Shown in pieces: positions 1 through 8,076 of a stretch of 22,451 nucleotides of DNA. The DNA is taken from the NCBI GenBank assembly GCA_900768535.1, contig CAAGDE010000107.1, forward strand, positions 1 to 22,451. Reading direction: 5' to 3'. The stretch is from Clostridia bacterium (GTDB taxonomy: Bacteria; Bacillota; Clostridia; Oscillospirales; CAG-272). Under the pieces are notes generated by a model that ran no database searches, was not told where the DNA came from, and worked only from the letters and a program-made list of their open reading frames with translations. The position numbers and the translations under genes were made by a program. Within the stretch, counting starts at the first letter, position 1. Each line of letters begins with the position of its first letter.

Positions 1-34
1 TCAGCGATTTTCAAGCTTTATCGGTCTCCGGGAA

Positions 35-118
35 GGGGGATACGCCCTTCTCAGGAAAATTCTTCGAATTCTTAAAACCTTCTTTTAAGAAGGTTTTAGG
101 CGGGGCTTGCGACAGAGC
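35..118 (-). repeat. Dispersed intergenic repeat, copy 1
   Basis: Read on the minus strand, this stretch aligns along its whole length with 22313-22397 on the plus strand. Both run GGCTCTG, a CCCCGCC block, a hairpin with an 11-bp stem, a GAATTT stretch, then GAGAAGGGC and a run of C. By eye roughly four in five bases agree, and the hairpin keeps its shape while its sequence drifts. It lies just downstream of the solute-binding protein gene. Bases 1-34 hold nothing I recognise. Confidence 0.8.
74..97 (-). terminator. Hairpin, possible terminator of the solute-binding protein gene
   Basis: AAAACCTTCTT (74-84) pairs perfectly with AAGAAGGTTTT (87-97) across a 2-base gap. It starts about 30 nt after the stop codon of the 128-943 gene. 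The stem ends in TTTT on either strand, so it could terminate transcription from both sides, but no long U tract follows. It is also the core of the dispersed repeat. Confidence 0.5.
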
Positions 119-127
119 CGAAAGGTC

Positions 128-943
128 TTACTTCCCGATCAGAATCGCTTCCGGGGCGATGCCGTATTTTTCGGCGAGCTGTTTGAGGGTTGAGCCGTCC
201 GAGGCGATTTCTTTCATGGTGCTGTTGATTTTGGAGCAGAGGGTGGTGTTGCCTTTTTTGAAGCCGACGCCGTATTGCTCGCGGTTGACGGTCTCGGTCA
301 GGATCTTGTAATCGCTCTGACCGGACACCAGGTAGTTTGCCACGGCTTCGTCGATGACGAGTGCCTCAAAGGAGCCGGCTTTCAGCTCGTTGAAGCCCTG
401 CGTGTAGTCGGGGCAGGTCAGGTACTTGCCGTTCTTGAAGGTGCCGACAAGCGCTTCGTTGTTCTTCAGCGCGGACTCACCGGAGGAGCCGGACTGCACA
501 GACACCGCCTTGCCGGAGAGATCCGCCAGCGTGCTGATGCCGGAATCCGCCTTGACCATCACTACAATGGTATTGTCGAGGTAGCGATCCGACCACTCGT
601 AATCGTTCTCTCTGCTCTCGTATGTAAAGCCGTTCCAGATGCAGTCGATGTTACCGGAATTCAACTCCTTGTCCTTGCTGTTCCAGTCGATCGGAACCAG
701 CTCCAGCGTCAGGTTCAGCTTGGTGCAGACCAGCTTGGCGAATTCGATGTCAAAGCCCGCGTACTGGTTGGTCTCGGTGTCGAGATAGCCATAGGGCGGG
801 TAGGACGCATCAAAGCCGAGCTTCAGCGTTCCTGCCGGCGTTCCCGCAGGTTCAAAGACAGTCTGTATCTTTTTGGTGCAGGAGGCAAGGCATACAGAGG
901 TGAGCAGAATGAGAAGGGCAAGAATCAAGGCAGTTTTTTTCAT
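128..943 (-). CDS. Polar amino acid ABC transporter substrate-binding lipoprotein
   Basis: The 271-residue product is an extracellular solute-binding protein of family 3 (SBP_bac_3), which delivers an amino acid to an ABC importer. It has a lysine-led hydrophobic signal peptide and a lipobox, LASC at residues 19-22, so Cys22 should be lipidated. The family opening GFDASYPPYGY is followed by AGFDIEFAKLV and, later, the hinge-region pattern LADLSGKAVSVQSGSSGE. Length is normal for the family. The ATG at 943 has AAAGGA 8 nt upstream and lies below a strong promoter (1020-1048). No permease or ATPase gene is adjacent: a hairpin follows downstream and uvrA lies upstream. It is either an orphan binding protein or its partners lie outside the window. 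The ligand cannot be told from sequence alone. Confidence 0.9.
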   Translation of the reverse strand: MKKTALILALLILLTSVCLASCTKKIQTVFEPAGTPAGTLKLGFDASYPPYGYLDTETNQYAGFDIEFAKLVCTKLNLTLELVPIDWNSKDKELNSGNIDCIWNGFTYESRENDYEWSDRYLDNTIVVMVKADSGISTLADLSGKAVSVQSGSSGESALKNNEALVGTFKNGKYLTCPDYTQGFNELKAGSFEALVIDEAVANYLVSGQSDYKILTETVNREQYGVGFKKGNTTLCSKINSTMKEIASDGSTLKQLAEKYGIAPEAILIGK

Positions 944-1019
944 AGGGGGGTTCCTTTCCGACCCGTTGACGGGTCACACAAATTGATGGATCCGGGTTCA
1001 CGGCTCCGATTACTTTAAC

Positions 1020-1048
1020 ATTTTACCACGTTAAAGCGATAAAGTCAA
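1020..1048 (-). promoter_or_regulatory. Sigma-A promoter of the solute-binding protein gene
   Basis: On the minus strand, -35 TTGACT (1043-1048) and -10 TAAAAT (1020-1025) are separated by exactly 17 bp, with TGG just before the -10. This predicts a leader of about 70 nt. The leader contains a short hairpin, ACCCGT/ACGGGT at 961-974, ending just upstream of the ribosome binding site. Confidence 0.85.
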
Positions 1049-1093
1049 CCCCTTTTTCGCAAAAACTGCCTTTTATATAAATAATTTTATCTG

Positions 1094-3967
1094 TCAGGCT
1101 TTGATTTGTGCATTTTCACGGTTTCCGGTGACAGAATCCTTTGCCAGCCACTTTTTCAGGTACTGCCCGGTGTAGGATGCCTCCACCTTGGCAACGTCCT
1201 CCGGCGTTCCTTCGGCAAGCAGGGTTCCGCCGCCGTCCCCGCCTTCGGGTCCCAGATCGATGATCCGGTCGGCGGACTTGATGACATCCAGGTTGTGCTC
1301 GATCACCAGCACCGTATTGCCGCCGTCACAGAGCCGCTGCAGGATTTCCAACAGCTTGGCAACGTCCGCCGAGTGCAGTCCCGTGGTCGGCTCGTCAAGG
1401 ATATAGATCGTTTTCCCCGTTCCGCGTCTGGCAAGCTCGGTTGCCAGCTTGACGCGCTGTGCCTCGCCGCCGGAGAGCGTGGTGGAGGACTGCCCGATCT
1501 TTACGTAGCCCAATCCCACATCGTACAGCGTCTGCAGCTTGCGCTGAATGGCGGGGATTCCGTCGAAGAATGCCAAGCCCTCCTCCACCGTCATCTCCAG
1601 CACGTCGGAAATATTCTTTTCCTTATAATGCACGTCCAGCGTGTCGCGGTTGTAGCGCTTCCCCTTGCAGACATCGCAGGTGACGTACACGTCCGGCAGG
1701 AAGTGCATCTCGATGCATTTCACGCCGTCTCCCTCGCACGCCTCGCACCGTCCGCCCTTGACGTTGAAGGAAAAGCGTCCCGATTTGAAGCCCTTCGCCT
1801 TGGCGTCCTTGGTTTTTGCAAACAGGTCGCGGATATCGCCGAACAGCCCGGTGTAGGTCGCCGGATTGGAGCGCGGGGTGCGCCCGATGGGGCTTTGATC
1901 GATGGCAATCACCTTGTCCAGATGCTCCGCGCCCTCGATGCGGTCGAATTTGCCGGGGTAGGTCATGGCGTGGTTGAGCTTTTCCGCAAGGTACGGGTAC
2001 AGAATGTCGTTGATCAGCGAGGATTTGCCCGATCCGGACACGCCGGTGACACAGACAAAGCACCCCAGCGGAATATCAACGTTCAGATGCTTGAGGTTGT
2101 TCTGCGCCGCACCGCGGATCTTCAGGAAATGCCCGTTCCCCGGCCGGCGGGTTGCCGGCACCGGAATGCGCAGTCTGCCCGACAGATATGCGCCCGTGAC
2201 CGATGCGGGATTTGCCATGATCTCCTGCGGCGTGCCGGCGGCAACCACCTGCCCGCCGTGGATGCCCGCGCCGGGACCGATATCGATGATCCAGTCCGCC
2301 GCCTCCATCGTTTCCTCGTCATGCTCGACCACAATGACCGTGTTGCCGAGGTCGCGCAGACGCTTCAGGGTTCCGATCAGCTTGGAGTTGTCCCGCTGAT
2401 GGAGCCCGATGCTCGGCTCGTCCAGAATATACAGCACGCCGACCAGCGCCGAGCCGATCTGCGTGGCAAGCCGGATGCGCTGTGCCTCGCCGCCCGACAG
2501 CGTGCCGGACTTGTTTGCAAGCGACAGGTATCCCAGCCCGACACTGACCAGGAATCCGAGCCGGGCACGGATCTCCTTGAGGATCTCCGCGGCAATCTTC
2601 GACTCATTTTCGGTCAGCTTCAGCCCGTTGACGAATTCCAGTGCCTTTTCAACGGACAGCGAGCAAAGCTCATGAATGTTCAGTCCGCCCACCGTAACCG
2701 CAAGCACGATCGGAGACAGCCGCTGTCCGTGGCATTCGGGGCAGGGCGCCTCCTCGAAGAACTGGTCGTAATACTCGTTCCCGTAGGCTTCCGCGCGGTC
2801 CTCGATCATTTTGACCAGTCCTTCAAACCGGACCTTCTGATGGTGCTCCTCCCTGGCGAACCAGCGGTGGATATCATACATCTCCTCGCCGGTTCCGTAC
2901 AGCAGCTTGTCGTACTGCTCCTTGGTAAACCGCTCCACCGGAGTCTGCAGGGTGAACCCGAAGCGCTCCCCGACCGCCGCGAACAGCGGACCGTTCCAGC
3001 TCTCCTCCTCCAGCGTTTTGAAGCCGTTGACCGCGATGGCGCCCTCGGACAGGGAGAGCGTTTTGTCCGGAATCAGCCGGTCGACCGCGATCCTTCGCAT
3101 CTCGCCCAGTCCCGCGCAGTGCGGGCAGGCGCCGATGGGATTGTTGAAGGAGAACATCCGCGGCTCCAGCTCGCCGAACGAAATATTGTGCTCCTCGCAG
3201 GCGTAGGACTGCGAAAACTCCAGCTCCTCCGCCTCTCCCTCGCCCTCGCGCGGTGCGGTGACCACCAGCAGATGCCCGTCTGCGGCGGCAAGCGCATTCT
3301 CCACCGAGTCGGCAAGACGCGGCTCAACGCCCTCGCGCATGACGAGCCGGTCGACAATGATTTCAATATTGTGCTTTTTATTCTTGTCCAGCTTGATCTC
3401 CTCGGTCAGATCATACAGGTTTCCGTCCACACGCACCCGCACATAGCCGCGCTTTTTGGCATCGGCAAGAACCTTTTCGTGCATTCCCTTCTGCGACCGG
3501 ACAACCGGCGCGAGAATCAGGAAGCGCGTTCCCTCCGGGAAGGCAAGGATGCGGTCGATGATCTGATCGGTGGTCTGCTGGCGGATCTCCCTGCCGCAGA
3601 CCGGGCAATGCGGGATGCCCACCCGCGCGTAGAGCAATCGGAGATAGTCGTAGATTTCCGTGACCGTTCCGACCGTGGAGCGCGGGTTCCGGGAGGTGGT
3701 TTTCTGATCGATGGCGATTGCCGGAGACAGCCCCTCGATGGAGTCGATATCGGGCTTGTCCAGCTGACCCAGGAACATCCGCGCATAGGAGGACAGCGAC
3801 TCGACAAAGCGCCGGTGTCCCTCGGCGTAGACGGTATCAAACGCAAGCGAGGACTTTCCCGACCCGGACAGTCCGGTCAGCACAACCAGCTTGTCCCGCG
3901 GGATGTCCACATTGATATTTTTGAGATTATGCACCCGCACACCGCGGATGGAAATTTGCTTTGGCAT
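1094..3967 (-). CDS. uvrA: Excinuclease ABC subunit A
   Basis: UvrA is the damage-sensing ATPase of nucleotide excision repair; it dimerises and loads UvrB at lesions. The 957 residues match the usual bacterial length. There are two ABC ATPase modules: Walker A GLSGSGKSS at 32-40 and GVSGSGKSS near 641, with signature LSGGEAQR near 489 and again near 829. The zinc-binding cysteine pairs are present: CPVCG near 120, CPHC in the first module, and CEAC with CDVC around 741-765. The ATG at 3967 has AGAGGA about 10 nt upstream. It lies 24 nt after a small membrane protein gene, which itself overlaps uvrB, so the three appear to form one transcription unit behind the uvrB promoter. I saw no clear hairpin terminator between its stop and the next promoter. 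Confidence 0.97.
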   Translation of the reverse strand: MPKQISIRGVRVHNLKNINVDIPRDKLVVLTGLSGSGKSSLAFDTVYAEGHRRFVESLSSYARMFLGQLDKPDIDSIEGLSPAIAIDQKTTSRNPRSTVGTVTEIYDYLRLLYARVGIPHCPVCGREIRQQTTDQIIDRILAFPEGTRFLILAPVVRSQKGMHEKVLADAKKRGYVRVRVDGNLYDLTEEIKLDKNKKHNIEIIVDRLVMREGVEPRLADSVENALAAADGHLLVVTAPREGEGEAEELEFSQSYACEEHNISFGELEPRMFSFNNPIGACPHCAGLGEMRRIAVDRLIPDKTLSLSEGAIAVNGFKTLEEESWNGPLFAAVGERFGFTLQTPVERFTKEQYDKLLYGTGEEMYDIHRWFAREEHHQKVRFEGLVKMIEDRAEAYGNEYYDQFFEEAPCPECHGQRLSPIVLAVTVGGLNIHELCSLSVEKALEFVNGLKLTENESKIAAEILKEIRARLGFLVSVGLGYLSLANKSGTLSGGEAQRIRLATQIGSALVGVLYILDEPSIGLHQRDNSKLIGTLKRLRDLGNTVIVVEHDEETMEAADWIIDIGPGAGIHGGQVVAAGTPQEIMANPASVTGAYLSGRLRIPVPATRRPGNGHFLKIRGAAQNNLKHLNVDIPLGCFVCVTGVSGSGKSSLINDILYPYLAEKLNHAMTYPGKFDRIEGAEHLDKVIAIDQSPIGRTPRSNPATYTGLFGDIRDLFAKTKDAKAKGFKSGRFSFNVKGGRCEACEGDGVKCIEMHFLPDVYVTCDVCKGKRYNRDTLDVHYKEKNISDVLEMTVEEGLAFFDGIPAIQRKLQTLYDVGLGYVKIGQSSTTLSGGEAQRVKLATELARRGTGKTIYILDEPTTGLHSADVAKLLEILQRLCDGGNTVLVIEHNLDVIKSADRIIDLGPEGGDGGGTLLAEGTPEDVAKVEASYTGQYLKKWLAKDSVTGNRENAQIKA

Positions 3968-3991
3968 TCCTTTTTTATCCTCTGTGATCTG

Positions 3992-4498
3992 TCACATTCC
4001 GTCCGCAAGCCCGAAAAAGCGTCTTGCGGCACGCAGCTGCCGGCGCGTGAGCACCGAGGCGGTTCTTGAGAGCCGCGCGGTTCCGTCCGTCAGCTGAAAT
4101 TTCAGGTTCGCGTTGCGCCAGCTCCGCGCCGTCTCCGGCAGCGTGTTTCCGGCGGCGTCCACCACGGTAATTCCCTGCAGGAGCGAGACGGCAAAGGTAC
4201 TGCGCTCCCCCCCTCCGTCCCGTCCGAGATCCGCCACGCCGTCCGTGACGCGCACGCCGACCATCAGCGTGGCGAACAGATTGATCAGCGCAAGGATCCC
4301 GATGATCCAGTCCAGCACCGACAGCACGTCCCCGTACCAGTGCGCGCTGAAGTTGTTCACCGCGAACACCACTGCAAGCGTTCCGGTGACCAGAAAAATC
4401 ACGCTCCAGAGCGCCAGCGCAAAGGGGTCAACCAGCCGCAGCTTCCGGTTTCCCGGCATCTGCCGATTTTCCTGCGGAGCAATCACCCGTTTTTTCAT
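3992..4498 (-). CDS. Small two-helix membrane protein between uvrB and uvrA
   Basis: A 168-residue protein that I do not recognise. A basic N-terminus is followed by two hydrophobic helices (about 27-50 and 57-80), then a soluble C-terminal domain of about 85 residues ending in an Arg-rich stretch (LTRRQLRAARRFFG). With a basic N-terminus and two helices, both ends are probably cytoplasmic. Its ATG shares ATGA with the uvrB stop codon (4-nt overlap), and AAGGA sits 9 nt upstream inside uvrB, which points to translational coupling. It is real by spacing, codon use and placement. A role in repair is only suggested by position; it could equally be an unrelated lineage-specific membrane protein. 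Confidence 0.8.
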   Translation of the reverse strand: MKKRVIAPQENRQMPGNRKLRLVDPFALALWSVIFLVTGTLAVVFAVNNFSAHWYGDVLSVLDWIIGILALINLFATLMVGVRVTDGVADLGRDGGGERSTFAVSLLQGITVVDAAGNTLPETARSWRNANLKFQLTDGTARLSRTASVLTRRQLRAARRFFGLADGM

Positions 4499-6495
4499 TC
4501 TTCCGTATCCTTCCCTTCCCGTATCCGTTTGATTCGGTCGCGCAGATATGCCGCCTGCTCGAACTCCAGCTTTGCCGCCGCGCTTTTCATTTCCTTCGTC
4601 ATCTCGGCAATCAGCTTTTCGCGCTCGGTTGCGTTCAGCCTGCGCGTACCGTCATGACCCCTGCCCTTGCCTTTTTTGCCCTTGCGGTTGTCCTCGCCGG
4701 TGCCGATTTCGATGATGTCGCGCACGCCCTTGATGACCGTTTTCGGCACGATGCCATGCTCCCGGTTGTAGGCAATCTGAATGCTCCGCCGTCGCTCGGT
4801 CTCGGTGATCGTCTCCTGCATCGACTGCGTCACCGTATCCGCATACATGATGACCTTTCCCTCGGCATTCCGCGCCGCGCGTCCGACCGTCTGAATCAGC
4901 GACCGGGCGGAGCGCAGAAAGCCCTCCTTGTCGGCATCCAGAATTGCAACCAGCGACACCTCCGGAATGTCCAGCCCCTCGCGGAGCAGATTGATGCCGA
5001 TCAAGACGTCAAAAACGCCCATCCGCAGGTCCCGGATGATCTCCATGCGCTCAATCGTTTCGACGTTGTGGTGGATATAGCGCACCTTCACGCCGTTGCC
5101 CTCAAAGTATTCGGTCAGGTCCTCCGCCATCTTTTTGGTCAGCGTGGTGACCAGCACCCGCTCGTTCTTCCTTGCCCGTGCGCGGATCTCGCCCAGCAGA
5201 TCGTCGATCTGCCCTTCAATCGGACGCACCTCGATCACCGGATCGGGCAGTCCCGTCGGGCGGATGATCTGCTCCACGGTCTGCACGGCGTGCTGTTCCT
5301 CATAGTCCCCCGGCGTGGCACTGACGAACACCGCCTGGTGGATGCTCTGCTCGAATTCGGGGAAATAGAGCGGGCGGTTGTCATATGCCGAGGGGAGCCG
5401 GAAGCCGTAGTCCACCAGATTCTTCTTGCGCGCCGAATCACCGCCGCTCATGCCGCGCACCTGCGGGATCATGATGTGCGATTCGTCGATGAACATGATA
5501 TAATCGTCCGGAAAATAGTCCAGCAGCGTGAACGGCGTGGAGCCTGCCGGTCTGCCGGACAGCACGCGGGAGTAGTTTTCCACCCCGGAGCAGAAGCCGA
5601 CCTCGCGCAGCATTTCCAGGTCGTATCTGACCCGCTCCCGGATGCGCTGTGCCTCCAGCAGCTTGTGCTCGGCTTCGAATTCCCGGACCCGCTCCTCCAT
5701 CTCGCGCTCGATCTCCGCCAGCGCCGCCTCGCGCTTTTCGTCCGACACCGCATAGTGCGTGGCGGGATAGATTGCCGCATAGGTCAGACTGCGCAGAACC
5801 TCGCCCGTGACGATGTTGATCTCGGACAGCCGGTCGATCTCGTCCCCGAAGAACTCCACCCGGATTGCCGTTTCCGCGCTGTTTGCGGGAATGACCTCCA
5901 CGGTGTCCCCGTTGACCCGGAATGCGTCACGCGTCAGTGACAGGTCGTTGCGGCTGTAGCTGTTTGCCACCAGCTTACGGATGAAGATATCCCGCGGCAT
6001 CCGCATCCCCGGTCTGACCGCGATGACCAGCCCCTGATACTCGGACGGGTCACCCAGCGAATAGATGCAGGACACCGACGCAACGATGATGACATCGCGC
6101 CGCTCGAACAGCGCACTGGTGGCACTGTGCCGGAGCCGGTCGATTTCATCGTTGATCAGGGCGTCCTTTTCGATATACATATCCTTCCCCGGAATGTACG
6201 CCTCCGGCTGATAGTAGTCGTAATAGGAAACGAAGAACTCCACCGCGTTGTCCGGAAAGAATTCCCGCATTTCCGAGCAGATCTGCGCGGCAAGCGTTTT
6301 GTTCGGCTCCAGAATCAGCGTGGGACGCTTCACCTCAGCAATGACATTCGCCATGGTAAAGGTCTTTCCGGAGCCGGTGACGCCCAGCAGCGTCTGCATC
6401 CGGTCGCCCCGCCGCAAGCCGTCCGCCAGCGCCGCAATCGCCGCCGGCTGGTCCCCGGTCGGGCGCATTTCGCTTTTCAACAAAAACTCTGCCAT
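4495..6495 (-). CDS. uvrB: Excinuclease ABC subunit B
   Basis: UvrB is the helicase-like core of nucleotide excision repair; it verifies damage handed over by UvrA and recruits UvrC. Visible motifs are Walker A GVTGSGKT (38-45), the beta-hairpin region YYDYYQPEAYIP, the DESH box in the helicase core, motif VI QTVGRAARNAEGK, and a C-terminal UVR motif (KLEFEQAAYLRDRIKRI) that binds UvrC. I chose the ATG at 6495 (666 residues) because GGAGG lies 8 nt upstream and the product begins like other UvrB proteins. An in-frame ATG at 6501 would leave only 2 nt of spacing. It leads the uvrB, membrane protein, uvrA unit from a near-consensus promoter. No GAAC-N4-GTTC type LexA box was seen near that promoter. 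Confidence 0.97.
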   Translation of the reverse strand: MAEFLLKSEMRPTGDQPAAIAALADGLRRGDRMQTLLGVTGSGKTFTMANVIAEVKRPTLILEPNKTLAAQICSEMREFFPDNAVEFFVSYYDYYQPEAYIPGKDMYIEKDALINDEIDRLRHSATSALFERRDVIIVASVSCIYSLGDPSEYQGLVIAVRPGMRMPRDIFIRKLVANSYSRNDLSLTRDAFRVNGDTVEVIPANSAETAIRVEFFGDEIDRLSEINIVTGEVLRSLTYAAIYPATHYAVSDEKREAALAEIEREMEERVREFEAEHKLLEAQRIRERVRYDLEMLREVGFCSGVENYSRVLSGRPAGSTPFTLLDYFPDDYIMFIDESHIMIPQVRGMSGGDSARKKNLVDYGFRLPSAYDNRPLYFPEFEQSIHQAVFVSATPGDYEEQHAVQTVEQIIRPTGLPDPVIEVRPIEGQIDDLLGEIRARARKNERVLVTTLTKKMAEDLTEYFEGNGVKVRYIHHNVETIERMEIIRDLRMGVFDVLIGINLLREGLDIPEVSLVAILDADKEGFLRSARSLIQTVGRAARNAEGKVIMYADTVTQSMQETITETERRRSIQIAYNREHGIVPKTVIKGVRDIIEIGTGEDNRKGKKGKGRGHDGTRRLNATEREKLIAEMTKEMKSAAAKLEFEQAAYLRDRIKRIREGKDTEE

Positions 6496-6527
6496 CCGCA
6501 TTTCCTCCGCGCAATCAATACCTTATT

Positions 6528-6556
6528 ATGATACCACATTTTCGCCGCTTTGTCAA
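6528..6556 (-). promoter_or_regulatory. Sigma-A promoter of the uvrB operon
   Basis: On the minus strand, -35 TTGACA (6551-6556), 17-bp spacer, -10 TATCAT (6528-6533) preceded by TGG. Transcription should start near 6521, giving a leader of about 25 nt before the uvrB ATG. Confidence 0.85.
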
Positions 6557-7022
6557 GTCATTTTTTATAATCATCAGTTCCGAAAGCGGAATTTTTTGTT
6601 TTACAATTTGACAATGGGTCCTTCAATGCCTGCCATATTTTTTCAAAAAGCGAAAGGGGCTGTAAAAAAAGTCCCTATCAACAAGAGCGGGGTGGGGTTG
6701 ACGGGAGTTGATATATCAAATGATGAAAGAGCAGATTTATCCCCCCTCATCAGTCGCTGACGCGCCAGCTTCCCCCCAGGGGGAAGCCTTTTACGTCACC
6801 TCCTTGGTAAGGAGGATATCAACTTTTTTCGAAAACGCAACGGATACAGAATCCTAAAAGCAAGATCGCACTCTCAAATAGGCTTCCCCTCGGGGGGAAG
6901 CTGTCGCGTCAGCGACTGATGAGGGGGGATAAATCTGCTCAACGAAAAATTTCGGAAGATTGATTTTTCGATGGAGTACCTCAATCACGGCTTTTTTCGG
7001 AAGATGACAGCCGTTTTTTTTC
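6557..7022. other. Gene-free intergenic stretch rich in hairpins
   Basis: No supported gene. Apart from the inverted-repeat element at 6729-6940 it holds several small dyads: TTCCG/CGGAA at 6578-6591 followed by six T on the plus strand, the 12-bp palindrome TTGATATATCAA at 6708-6719, CGAAAAAT/ATTTTTCG at 6943-6970, and ACGGCT/AGCCGT at 6987-7014 followed by a T run on the plus strand. No plus-strand gene feeds into these, so terminator roles are uncertain. Confidence 0.5.
6729..6940. repeat. Inverted-repeat element A (MITE-like, ~212 bp)
   Basis: The ends 6729-6788 and 6881-6940 are inverted copies matching at about 57 of 60 positions. Each arm itself ends in a small hairpin (GCTTCCCCC/GGGGAAGC). 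The 92-bp centre holds a CCTCCTT/AAGGAGG hairpin at 6799-6815 and no reading frame of note. The whole unit can fold into one long stem. Its arm motif (CTCATCAGTCGCTGACGCG) is related to the arm of element B at 7772-7971. The shape fits a non-autonomous mobile element or a large bidirectional RNA structure. No clear target-site duplication was seen. Confidence 0.8.
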
Positions 7023-7060
7023 AAAAAAAAGCATCCGAAAGTCCTTCAACTCTCGGATGC
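7023..7060 (-). terminator. Intrinsic terminator after the 178-residue membrane protein gene
   Basis: On the minus strand GCATCCGA pairs with TCGGATGC (7053-7060 and 7031-7038) around a 14-nt loop and is followed by eight T (7023-7030). It lies 27 nt after the stop codon of the 7088-7624 gene. Confidence 0.85.
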
Positions 7061-7087
7061 TTGGGGGTGGGCGTTTTTTTACGGCCC

Positions 7088-7624
7088 CTAATCAGATGGG
7101 AAGGAAATACCGACAATCACGCCCGATTCCGCGCCGTAAGCCACCGTTCCGCGCGCGGCGGCAGGGAGCTTTTTCTTTCCGATCAACCGGCTCCGGACAG
7201 ACACCGGAAGGGTCAGATACCGGACCGTTCCGTCCTGCCCGGTGATTCTGACCGATGCGATCAGTCCGCCGAGCCGGTCATCGCAGGCAATCTCCCCGGT
7301 ATACTCCGTATACGCGCCGTTGTTCCGGTCACGGAGCGCGGGGATCATGTCGGTCAGATACGTCCACAGACAGCCTCCGAGGATCAGTGCGAACAGGGAG
7401 ACGTAAAACGCGCAGTATCTGCGTTCCCGCGTCAGCCGCTTCTGCGCACTCCGGAGCGAGCCGTTCTTTTTCGACCGGTCTCTCTGATTCCGTGCTTTGA
7501 CGATCCGCGGATGCTCCAGATGAAGATAAAAAATGAGCGCCACGCTCCAAAGGAAGAGCATGATGACCAGTTCGACCCATTTCGCAGTCAGGTACCGCCC
7601 GATGACATCCGAATAAACGCCCAT
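7088..7624 (-). CDS. Small membrane protein of unknown function
   Basis: A 178-residue protein that I cannot assign to a family. It has two hydrophobic helices (about 16-35 and 70-92) separated by a strongly basic stretch of about 30 residues (many Arg and Lys), which should be the cytoplasmic loop. A C-terminal domain of about 85 residues should therefore face outside. The frame stays open to 7801, but the ATG at 7624 is chosen for two reasons: AAGGAGG lies just upstream of it, and the sigma-A promoter at 7677-7705 would start transcription near 7670, below the longer start. The gene is a single transcription unit with its own terminator, and each side carries an inverted-repeat element. Confidence 0.8.
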   Translation of the reverse strand: MGVYSDVIGRYLTAKWVELVIMLFLWSVALIFYLHLEHPRIVKARNQRDRSKKNGSLRSAQKRLTRERRYCAFYVSLFALILGGCLWTYLTDMIPALRDRNNGAYTEYTGEIACDDRLGGLIASVRITGQDGTVRYLTLPVSVRSRLIGKKKLPAAARGTVAYGAESGVIVGISFPSD

Positions 7625-7676
7625 CCCTGCCTCCTTCACAGCAACTGCATCCGCAAAACGGATTCCCTTTTTGCAT

Positions 7677-7705
7677 AGTATACCATAATTTATGCGATAT
7701 GTCAA
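7677..7705 (-). promoter_or_regulatory. Sigma-A promoter of the 178-residue membrane protein gene
   Basis: On the minus strand, -35 TTGACA (7700-7705), 17-bp spacer, -10 TATACT (7677-7682) preceded by TGG. It decides the start codon of the gene below it. Confidence 0.9.
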
Positions 7706-7771
7706 GAGAATTCCGGAAAAATCCGGGCAAACAGAACAGCGAATCAGAATGCCGGTCGGTACGCTCACCCA

Positions 7772-7971
7772 TTTCGCCCTCATCCGTCGCTGGCGCGACA
7801 CCTTCCCCCTCGAAGGGGAAGGCTACTACGCGCGGTGCGATGCGTTACGTGTTGCCTCTTAACAACGGAGATCCCGCCTGCTGAGAGGCATTACATAACG
7901 ATAACGGACACCCGAAAAAAGCCTTCCCCCGGGTGGGGAAGGTGGCGCGCCAGCGCCGGATGAGGGCGAAA
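7772..7971. repeat. Inverted-repeat element B (MITE-like, ~200 bp)
   Basis: The end 7772-7808 is an inverted copy of 7935-7971 (35 of 37 positions). Each arm runs inward into a small hairpin of CCTTCCCC/GGGGAAGG type (7801-7822 and 7922-7942). The centre of about 100 bp shows no gene. The architecture matches element A, with arms beginning TTTCGCCCTCATCCG instead of the ATCCCCCCTCATCAG type. It lies between the promoter at 7677-7705 and the terminator at 8033-8066, so it interrupts no gene. The rest of 7625-8076 holds only that promoter and terminator. Confidence 0.8.
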
Positions 7972-8032
7972 CAGGCGAGCGCACCCACGTACGGCATTCC
8001 TCCCACGGATTCATTCCGACCTGAATTGCATG

Positions 8033-8066
8033 AAAAAGGCTGCGGGAGCATCTGTCTCCCACAGCC
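8033..8066 (-). terminator. Intrinsic terminator of the ABC/GldG/DUF4340 operon
   Basis: On the minus strand GGCTGTGGGAG (8056-8066) pairs with CTCCCGCAGCC (8038-8048) with one mismatch across a 7-nt loop, followed by TTTTT (8033-8037). It begins 10 nt after the stop codon of the 8077-10896 gene. Confidence 0.9.
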
Positions 8067-8076
8067 TCGCTGCTGC

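Noticed and set aside
961..974. Regulatory hairpin ACCCGT/ACGGGT before the solute-binding protein gene
   Set aside because: A 6-bp stem with a 2-base gap is too short to argue for regulation without comparison to relatives; noted only in the promoter entry.
1106..4069. Very long plus-strand open frame opposite uvrA
   Set aside because: It is the antisense shadow of a GC-rich gene whose minus-strand product is unmistakably UvrA; the plus product has no family features and no ribosome binding site.
6496..6640. LexA (SOS) box at the uvrB promoter
   Set aside because: I looked for a GAAC-N4-GTTC type site on both strands and saw none; a diverged site cannot be excluded by eye.
7625..7801. Longer N-terminus (to 7801) for the small membrane protein
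   Set aside because: It would run through a consensus promoter and into repeat element B, and it lacks a ribosome binding site. ATG 7624 has AAGGAGG.
6557..8076. CRISPR array in the repeat-rich intergenic regions
   Set aside because: The repeats are long inverted arms, not short direct repeats with regular spacers, and no cas gene is present.
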